Positions 58,244 to 64,000 of a DNA stretch of 64,000 bases are shown here, in pieces. How positions within the stretch are numbered: position 1 is the first letter of the stretch; each line of letters begins with the position of its first letter. This stretch comes from Mycobacterium gordonae. Lineage in GTDB: Bacteria > Actinomycetota > Actinomycetes > Mycobacteriales > Mycobacteriaceae. The stretch lies in assembly GCF_017086405.1 (NCBI RefSeq), contig NZ_CP070973.1, positions 3,504,739 to 3,568,738 on the forward strand, written 5' to 3'. The position numbers and the translations under genes are program-made. Below the pieces are notes generated by a model that was not told where the DNA came from, did no database searches, and was given only the letters and a program-made list of their open reading frames with translations.

Positions 58244-58378
58244 GTTGTGTCGCAGGTTACAAGGAGCCCCTGATTGACGGCCGGTAAAATTGGGTATTCC
58301 CTCTCTCGCTGATATTCCTCAGTTCGCGGGTGAGGCGCTGAAGTGGCGCTGGCCGCGCTGAGAAGAGGAGGCAACGTA

Positions 58379-58627
58379 ATGCACATCAAGAAGCTCATCG
58401 GAACGGCGCTGATGACGGGTGCCCTCGGCGTGGGTGCGCTGGGCGCCGCTGCCGGCCCCGCTGAGGCCAAGCCCGGGCCCAGCATCCCGGGTCCGCCCGG
58501 ACCGCCGGTGCCCCGGATCAACGACAACACCTGGCGTCCCGCACCGGGGCAGATCAAGCAGTTCTGCCCGGGGCAATCCCCGCCGGGACAGTGGATCGGC
58601 GGCCCGCACGGCATTCCCTGCACCTGA
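58379..58627 (+). CDS. small secreted Pro/Gly-rich protein (82 aa)
   Basis: A signal peptide (MHIKKLIGTALMTGALGVGALGAAAG) ends with a likely cleavage after AEA near residue 30. The mature part is Pro/Gly-rich (PGPSIPGPPGPPVPRIND) with two Cys residues (QFCPGQSPP and GIPCT). Many mycobacteria encode similar small exported proteins of unknown function. GAGGAGG sits seven bases before ATG 58379. Confidence 0.82.
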   Translation: MHIKKLIGTALMTGALGVGALGAAAGPAEAKPGPSIPGPPGPPVPRINDNTWRPAPGQIKQFCPGQSPPGQWIGGPHGIPCT

Positions 58628-58713
58628 TCGGGCGACTGGGTCGCTCCGGCCACCGGCAGTAGTGTTGTGAATTACTGCCGCGACGGGCGGCCCAGATCAC
58701 CGGAAAGTGACGA

Positions 58714-59874
58714 ATGCCGATATCCGCCGCATTTCCCCGGCACATTCGCATGGGCGGTGGCGCGCTCAATGACTTGGGCGCTGTGATCGATGCGCTGCAT
58801 GTGCAGCGGCCGCTGGTGGTCACGGACCCGTACCTCACCTCAAGTGGCGGTGCGCACCGGGTGATGGGCCTGTTGAGCGAGGCAGGCAAGGCAGCAGCGC
58901 TGTTCGACCGCACGGTCGCCGACCCCACCACCGCCTCGCTCGAGGCCGGTGTGCAAGCGCTGATCGAGCACCGCGCGGATTGCGTCGTCGGTTTCGGCGG
59001 AGGCAGCCCGATAGACACCGCCAAGGCGCTGGGGGTGCTGGCATTACAACCCGGGCCGATGCGCCGGTTCAAGGCCCCGAGCAGCTACGCCGGCCCCGCC
59101 CTACCGATCATCGCGATCCCTACTACGGCGGGAAGCGGTTCGGAGGCAACACAATTCGCAGTGATCAGCGACAGCGAAACGAACGAGAAGATGCTGTGCC
59201 CGGGGCCGTCGTTCCTGCCGATCGCCGCAATCGTCGACTTCGAACTGACGATGACGATGCCGGCACGACTGACCGCCGACACCGGGGTCGATGCTCTGAC
59301 GCACGCGGTGGAGGCATACGTCAGCCGCCGTGCCAATTCGATCAGCGACGGGCTGGCACTTTCGGCGATCACGCTGATCGCGACGCACCTCAAGCGGGCG
59401 TACCGCGACGGCGCGGATGTCGAGGCGCGGGCGGGGATGATGGCGGCCGCCACCCAGGCCGGGATGGCGTTCTCCAATTCCAGCGTCGCGTTGGTGCACG
59501 GAATGAGCCGACCGATCGGGGCCCACTTTCACGTCGCACATGGATTGTCCAACGCCATGCTCTTCCCAGCGGTCACAGCCTTCTCGGTATCCGGCGCGCC
59601 GGGGCGCTACGCCGACTGCGCCCGGGCCTACGGGGTAGCGGACTCGTCGACGAGCGACCAGATTGCCGCCGGTTCGCTCGTCGACGCCCTCGGCGCGTTG
59701 TGCGCCGACCTCGACGTGCCCACCCCGAGGGCCTACGGCATCGACAGTGCCGCTTGGCAATCGCTGATCCCATTGATGGCTCGGCAAGCGGTGGCGTCCG
59801 GCTCTCCGGCCAACAATCCACTGATCCCCGAACCGGCTGATATCGAGGCGCTCTACGCACGGGTCTACGGCTGA
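58714..59874 (+). CDS. iron-containing alcohol dehydrogenase / maleylacetate reductase-like
   Basis: A 386-residue group III alcohol dehydrogenase. The NAD-binding region has VVGFGGGSPIDTAKALG near residue 95 and IIAIPTTAGSGSEAT near 135. The metal ligands lie in DTGVDALTHAVEAYVS, VHGMSRPIGAHFHVAHGLSNAM and nearby His residues. The substrate could be a hydroxy acid, maleylacetate or an alcohol; the sequence does not decide. ATG 58714 starts the frame. Confidence 0.88.
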   Translation: MPISAAFPRHIRMGGGALNDLGAVIDALHVQRPLVVTDPYLTSSGGAHRVMGLLSEAGKAAALFDRTVADPTTASLEAGVQALIEHRADCVVGFGGGSPIDTAKALGVLALQPGPMRRFKAPSSYAGPALPIIAIPTTAGSGSEATQFAVISDSETNEKMLCPGPSFLPIAAIVDFELTMTMPARLTADTGVDALTHAVEAYVSRRANSISDGLALSAITLIATHLKRAYRDGADVEARAGMMAAATQAGMAFSNSSVALVHGMSRPIGAHFHVAHGLSNAMLFPAVTAFSVSGAPGRYADCARAYGVADSSTSDQIAAGSLVDALGALCADLDVPTPRAYGIDSAAWQSLIPLMARQAVASGSPANNPLIPEPADIEALYARVYG

Positions 59875-59949
59875 ACGCCGGCCCTCGTGGCTAGCCTGAC
59901 ACTACACATATAGAGTAATGTCGATGGCCAGACCCGAGAGGGGTTGACC

Positions 59950-60606
59950 GTGGACAAACGACGCAAGCCCAACCCGGCTGAACGCCGTCGTGACCTGTGC
60001 GACGCGGCAATTCAACTGCTGGCCGACGACGGCGCCAAGGGTTTGAGCCACCTCAAGGTCGACCGAAAGGCCGGTGTTCCGGACGGGACCACGTCGTTCT
60101 ACTTCCGGACCCGATCGGCGCTGCTGTTCGCCGTGGCCGAACGGCTGGCCGAGCTGGATCTGGCGAACCTACAGTCGGTCGCCGACAACGCACGTCCCGC
60201 CAATACCGCCAAGGGCCGCCGTTCGCCATCGCTGTTGTCGCAAGTGGTGATTCAATCCGGTTGTGAGCCAGAGCTATCCCGAACCAGGGCCAGGTACGAG
60301 CTGACGATGCAGGCCGCCCGGGACCCGGCCCTGGCCGCTACCCTGGCGCACGGCACCGAGGCGTTCACCAAGTTGCACCGCGAGATTCTGGTTCAGCTGA
60401 TGCCCCGAGGTGCCGAGCTGGAGTCCGCTGTGGTCGAAGACCTGAGCAACGTCACCCTGACCTTCATCAACGGCCTGCTGCTGCGGTTCGCCCACGGCGA
60501 CCGGATCATCGACAGCCCAGAACAACTCGACAGGATCTTGGCGGCCATCGCCGGCGGAATACTGAAGAGCCCGAACAGAGGACACCTGACCGGCAACCCG
60601 GGATAG
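59950..60606 (+). CDS. TetR-family regulator
   Basis: A 218-residue repressor-type protein. The helix-turn-helix lies at about 10-60 (PAERRRDLCDAAIQLLADDGAKGLSHLKVDRKAGVPDGTTSFYFRTRSALL). GTG 59950 is preferred because GAGAGGGG lies eight bases upstream; TTG 59944 is also open. The AT-rich upstream sequence (ACACATATAGAGTAATG) is a likely promoter. It precedes the crotonase-SDR pair and may regulate it. Confidence 0.87.
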   Translation: MDKRRKPNPAERRRDLCDAAIQLLADDGAKGLSHLKVDRKAGVPDGTTSFYFRTRSALLFAVAERLAELDLANLQSVADNARPANTAKGRRSPSLLSQVVIQSGCEPELSRTRARYELTMQAARDPALAATLAHGTEAFTKLHREILVQLMPRGAELESAVVEDLSNVTLTFINGLLLRFAHGDRIIDSPEQLDRILAAIAGGILKSPNRGHLTGNPG

Positions 60607-60688
60607 TGAATGGCTGGGCACCGATATCGGATCTCATTACCCGCTTCCGATCGTTGCGGGCAGCTAGCTCAACGAGGGAGAGAGTCAC

Positions 60689-61660
60689 ATGCCTGAATAC
60701 GACTACGAAGAGCTGAAAAGGGATGCCGAGCAGTACATCAAGTTCGAGAAGGACGTCAAGAACCGAATCGCCTACATCACCTTCGACCGCCCCGACGCGC
60801 AGAATTCCACCACGCTGGGCATGCGGCAGAACTACGCCGACCTGATCCACAAATGCAACGTCGACGACGAGGTGAAGGTCGTGGTGATCCGGGGCGAGGG
60901 TGAAGATTTCGGTAGTGGGGGAGACCTGCCCGAACAGCGCGGAATGCTGGAGAACCCTGGGATGCCGCTGCTGCACGAACTGGCGATCAACGACGACGAG
61001 GTCAAGTATCCGCCGGGAGGTTCTTACCGCTATCTGTCCACCGTCACCGACTTCTACGCCAAGGCTCGTTCGGGAAACCGGCCACTGCAAGAACTTCGAA
61101 AGATCAGCATCATCGAGGCCAAGGGCTACTGCTACGGCTGGCACTTCTATCAGGCCGGCGACGCCGACCTGGTGATCTCCTCAGACGACGCGCTGTTCGG
61201 GCACCCCGCGTTTCGCTACGTGGGCTGGGGGCCGCGCCTGTGGTGGTGGGCCGAGACCATGGGCATACGAAAATTTTCCGAGATGCTTTTCACCGGGCGG
61301 CCTTTCAGTGCCAAGGAGATGTACGAATGCGGCTTCATCAACAGTGTCGTGCCGCGCGACAAACTCGAAGAGGAGACGGCGAAGTACGCGCTGGCATGCG
61401 CGCGGTGCCGGCCGACCGACACCGTCGCGGTACAGAAGACCTTCCTCGAGCTCTACAAGCAGCACAAGGGCGAGTACTTCGGCAGTCTGCTCACCGGGAT
61501 GGTCGAGGGCATGTTGCCGCTCATCGCCAACGACCAGGACAACGACGTTGACCTCACCGAAGACACTTTCGGCAAGGGCCTCAACAATGTCGTCAAGGAC
61601 AACGACCTCAACTTCCCGCCGGAGTGGCGTCTGAGCCGTTCGGGGCGCCTGAAACCCTGA
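60689..61660 (+). CDS. enoyl-CoA hydratase/isomerase (crotonase) family protein
   Basis: A 323-residue crotonase, longer than the usual 260. It contains RIAYITFDRPDAQNSTTLGM, the oxyanion-hole loop EDFGSGGDLPE near residue 72, IIEAKGYCYGWHFYQAGDADLVI near 150 and FTGRPFSAKEMYECGFINSVVPRD near 210. It would hydrate, isomerise or cleave a CoA thioester. GAGGGAGAGA before ATG 60689 supports the start. Its stop overlaps the SDR start by one base (TGATG). Confidence 0.88.
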   Translation: MPEYDYEELKRDAEQYIKFEKDVKNRIAYITFDRPDAQNSTTLGMRQNYADLIHKCNVDDEVKVVVIRGEGEDFGSGGDLPEQRGMLENPGMPLLHELAINDDEVKYPPGGSYRYLSTVTDFYAKARSGNRPLQELRKISIIEAKGYCYGWHFYQAGDADLVISSDDALFGHPAFRYVGWGPRLWWWAETMGIRKFSEMLFTGRPFSAKEMYECGFINSVVPRDKLEEETAKYALACARCRPTDTVAVQKTFLELYKQHKGEYFGSLLTGMVEGMLPLIANDQDNDVDLTEDTFGKGLNNVVKDNDLNFPPEWRLSRSGRLKP

Positions 61661-62424
61661 TGACCGGGATACTGGCCGACACCGTCGCGTTGGTGACCGG
61701 TGCCAGCAGCGGTATCGGCGCGGCAACCGCGGAAGCGCTTGCCGCGCAAGGTGCCGCGGTAGCGTTACTGGCCCGTCGGGCGGATCGCCTGCACGAACTG
61801 CGGAATGCGATCGAAGGTGCCGGGGGAACCGCGCTTGCCCTGGTGGCCGACGTCCGCGATGCCGACCAGGCGTCGGCGGCGGTGCAGCGCGCGGTCAACG
61901 AACTGGGCCGGCTGGACACCGTGGTGAACAATGCCGGACTGATCCGGACCGGGGCGGCAACCGAAGCGGTGCTGCATGATTGGGACGATCTGGTCGCGGT
62001 GAACATACACGGAGTTCTGTATGTCACGCGGGCCTCATTGCCGCATCTGGTCGCCGCTGCGGCTGACTCTCCGCGCGGTGTGGCTGATCTGGTGACCATT
62101 AGTTCCACCGCCGGCTGGGTGGCCCGGCCGGGCACCGCGGTCTACTCGCTGACCAAGTTCGGGGTGAACGCCTTCAGCGAATCGGTGCGCCAGGAACTTG
62201 TCGGCAAGAGGGTTCGGGTGGGCGTGGTGGCACCGGGCATCGTGGACACCGAGATCTTTTCCCATCTGGACGCACGGTCGATGAAGGCGGTGGAGCGGCA
62301 GACCGCCGAGATGGTCAAACTGCGACCGGATGACGTCGCGGACGCGGTCGTCTACATGGTCACTCGGGCTCGCCGTGTCGCGGTCAACCATGTGCTCATA
62401 CGGGCGGCCGAGCAAACGTGGTGA
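61660..62424 (+). CDS. SDR-family oxidoreductase coupled to crotonase
   Basis: A 254-residue SDR. TGASSGIG is the cofactor loop, VVNNAGLIRTG the NAG motif, LVTISSTAGWVARPGTAVYSLTKFGVNAFS holds the catalytic Ser, Tyr and Lys. The C-terminal segment is short. Because it overlaps the crotonase stop, both probably act in one beta-oxidation-like or ring-cleavage sequence. The substrate is unknown. Confidence 0.9.
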   Translation: MTGILADTVALVTGASSGIGAATAEALAAQGAAVALLARRADRLHELRNAIEGAGGTALALVADVRDADQASAAVQRAVNELGRLDTVVNNAGLIRTGAATEAVLHDWDDLVAVNIHGVLYVTRASLPHLVAAAADSPRGVADLVTISSTAGWVARPGTAVYSLTKFGVNAFSESVRQELVGKRVRVGVVAPGIVDTEIFSHLDARSMKAVERQTAEMVKLRPDDVADAVVYMVTRARRVAVNHVLIRAAEQTW

Positions 62425-62435
62425 AGAAGTTGGGC

Positions 62436-63536
62436 TCAGCCGAATGTCGTCAGCATGCCCGCCGCCGATCGTTGCCAGGTGAACACCTCGGCCCGGTGCC
62501 GCGCGCACACCCGACGGTGGCGCTCCGGCCGGCCGGCCAGGTCACGGACCGCGCCGGCGAAGGCAAGCGGATCGTTGTCGGCCAACGCTCCGCTATCGGC
62601 GGTGATGATCTCCGTCAGAGCCGAGGTGCGTGATACCACTGCCGGGGTGCCGCATGCCAGCGATTCAAGGGCGGCCAGCCCGAAGGTTTCGTGCGGGCCC
62701 GGAGCCAAAGCCACATCGGCGGTGGCAAGCAGTGCCGCCACCACATGTCGGTCGCCGACGAAGCCGGTGAATTCGATTGGCAGGCGGGCAGCTTGGCGTT
62801 GCAGCCGGGCCCGCAGCGGGCCTTCACCGACGATGACCAATCGGGCGTCGACGCCCTCGTCGCGCAATGCAGCGAGCGCGTCGATGCTGCGATCGGCGCG
62901 CTTCTCCACCGACAGGCGCCCGCAGTGCACCAGCAGGAGCTGACCCGGCGCGGCGAATCGACGCCGGAGGTCTGCGCTGTGTCGCCGCGGGTGAAAGGTC
63001 CGCAGGTCGACACCGAGCGGCACGGTCACGGTGTTGGTCGCGCCGATGCGGTCGAATTCTTCGCGGGCGAACTCGGTGGTGCACACCACGGTGTCGTAGT
63101 CGGCGGCGGTGCGCCGATTGGCGAAGTCGGCGAATTTCTGTGCGGTTCGCCGCGGAAGGATCTGGCCCGCAAGGCGATCCAGGCGCTCATGAGAGATCAT
63201 CACGGTGGTGGCGCCGTGTGCACGCCCCCACCGTCCCAGGCAGCGCAGGGTGAGCCGGTCGGAAACCTCCAGCGCGTCCGGGTTCAGTCCAACCAACAAC
63301 GCCCGCACCGGCGCGGGCATGATCGCGCGGTAGCCACCCGTGAACGGAAGCCGCATGGCCGGCAACATGATTCGCACAACACCGCTGTCAAGCCGACTGC
63401 GCTCGGCGCGCGGTCCCGGGACCACCAGGAAGACCTCGTGACCGGTGGCGCAGTATTCAGCACCCAGCCGGTCAACCGCCGTTCGCAGCCCCCCGGACCG
63501 GGGCCCGTAGAAATTGGCGACCTGAACCACCCGCAT
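62436..63536 (-). CDS. mgtA: GDP-mannose-dependent alpha-mannosyltransferase MgtA (GT4)
   Basis: A 366-residue GT-B glycosyltransferase very similar to M. tuberculosis Rv0557 (MgtA, formerly PimB). Shared wording includes VVQVANFYGPRSGGLRTAVDR at the start, HGATTVMISHERLDRLAGQ, the nucleotide-binding HCGRLSVEKRADRSIDALA and PGPHETFGLAALESLACGTPAVVSRTSALTEI. It mannosylates a glucuronosyl-diacylglycerol glycolipid on the cytosolic side of the membrane. Length and end match the family. Confidence 0.93.
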   Translation of the reverse strand: MRVVQVANFYGPRSGGLRTAVDRLGAEYCATGHEVFLVVPGPRAERSRLDSGVVRIMLPAMRLPFTGGYRAIMPAPVRALLVGLNPDALEVSDRLTLRCLGRWGRAHGATTVMISHERLDRLAGQILPRRTAQKFADFANRRTAADYDTVVCTTEFAREEFDRIGATNTVTVPLGVDLRTFHPRRHSADLRRRFAAPGQLLLVHCGRLSVEKRADRSIDALAALRDEGVDARLVIVGEGPLRARLQRQAARLPIEFTGFVGDRHVVAALLATADVALAPGPHETFGLAALESLACGTPAVVSRTSALTEIITADSGALADNDPLAFAGAVRDLAGRPERHRRVCARHRAEVFTWQRSAAGMLTTFG

Positions 63537-63615
63537 ACCGTGAGAGAAACGGTCTGGGATGTGCGGTCGCCGAGCGCGGGCCCACCACCGCCTGAACAGT
63601 GCATGAATCTCGCGT

Positions 63616-64000
63616 TCAGCTCGGTTTCTTCAGGTGCGGCCCCAACATCTGCTGCCACGCCCTGGACATGTTCTGGAATTCCTCTTCGCAATTGCCGGCG
63701 CGGTCTTCGGGCAAGTCGCCGGAGGTGACCATGCCGGCGTTGGCCGTTGTGTCCGACCCGTAGATCCAGCACTCCCAGTTGTACATCCGGGTGATGTCCA
63801 TCGAGTGCCCGTCCCAGAACGGTAGTTCGTTGGCGTCACCGGCATCCTTGGCGCTCAACTTCCAGTCCTGGGCGGTGTCCATGGCGATCCGGACGCCGTT
63901 GGGGTATGCCTTCCCGTCGGCGCCGGGGGCCAGCAGCTCGAACGCGGACAGCTGGTCGGCGACGTCCTCCTCGCGCCCGGTGAAGGCGAGCTCGTAGATG
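63616..64000 (-). CDS. DUF4344-domain putative metallopeptidase, C-terminal part (cut by window edge)
   Basis: About 128 residues, open at the window end. The wording (ELAFTGREEDVADQLSAFELL, FWDGHSMDITRMYNWECWIYGSD, CEEEFQNMSRAWQQMLGPHL) matches the C-terminal region of DUF4344 proteins, predicted to be exported metallopeptidases. The metal-binding motif would lie upstream, outside the window. The start cannot be seen. Confidence 0.8.
   Translation of the reverse strand, partial: IYELAFTGREEDVADQLSAFELLAPGADGKAYPNGVRIAMDTAQDWKLSAKDAGDANELPFWDGHSMDITRMYNWECWIYGSDTTANAGMVTSGDLPEDRAGNCEEEFQNMSRAWQQMLGPHLKKPS

Overview
The window is high-GC actinobacterial DNA and almost certainly comes from a mycobacterium, probably an environmental or fast-growing species (Mycolicibacterium-like). 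Support comes from several genes whose sequence closely resembles Mycobacterium proteins: the mannosyltransferase MgtA (Rv0557 type), the hydroxysteroid dehydrogenase FabG3 (Rv2002 type), a PknF-like kinase near an FHA-ABC exporter (Rv1746/Rv1747 type), a DesA3-like desaturase with its Rv3230c-type reductase, a PPE/PE-PPE protein, an Rv1683-like lipase/acyl-CoA-synthetase fusion and many FadD enzymes. No tRNA, rRNA, CRISPR array or insertion sequence was seen. All M. tuberculosis comparisons are from memory, not from a search.

Region by region. 0-5 kb: the 5' part of glgX, a secreted DUF4185 protein, an SDR and a cysteine-type sulfatase. 5-7.6 kb: a membrane acyl desaturase and its flavin/iron-sulfur reductase. 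7.6-29.3 kb: an accessory, stress-flavoured island with five ANTAR-domain regulators (four carrying GAF), a fatty acyl-AMP ligase, the Rv1683-like fusion, a STAS protein, a six-hairpin glycosidase-like protein, a ribosome-hibernation-like protein, two more DesA3-type desaturases, an alpha/beta hydrolase that lacks its nucleophile, small membrane proteins, a TetR regulator with a clear palindromic operator, an MFS transporter and a cold-shock protein. 29.4-39.3 kb: a molybdopterin oxidoreductase, the PknF-like kinase, a DUF1254 protein, the Rv1747-like exporter and an M48 peptidase. 39.5-51.3 kb: acyl-CoA/catabolic genes (two acyl-CoA synthetases, class II aldolase, amidohydrolase, esterases, SDRs), a CBS-domain protein with a DosR-like box, a NYN-domain protein and a TetR-fadD pair. 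51.3-58.3 kb: a patch of gene decay. A PPE gene has TGA at its WxG tryptophan, a truncated PE-PPE copy lies beside it, and Gfo/Idh and sugar-isomerase genes carry stops or frameshifts; a FAD monooxygenase and a small lipoprotein in the same patch are intact. 58.3-64 kb: a small secreted protein, an iron-type alcohol dehydrogenase, a TetR-crotonase-SDR cluster, mgtA and the 3' end of a DUF4344 gene.

The genes suggest a theme of lipid and membrane remodelling (three desaturases, four AMP-forming ligases or domains, esterases, SDRs, FHA-ABC exporter) combined with signal-dependent RNA-level control (ANTAR), ribosome protection and kinase signalling. The most testable regulatory ideas are a 15-bp palindrome shared by the TetR/membrane-protein promoter region and the hibernation-like gene, and the DosR-like box between the CBS gene and an esterase.
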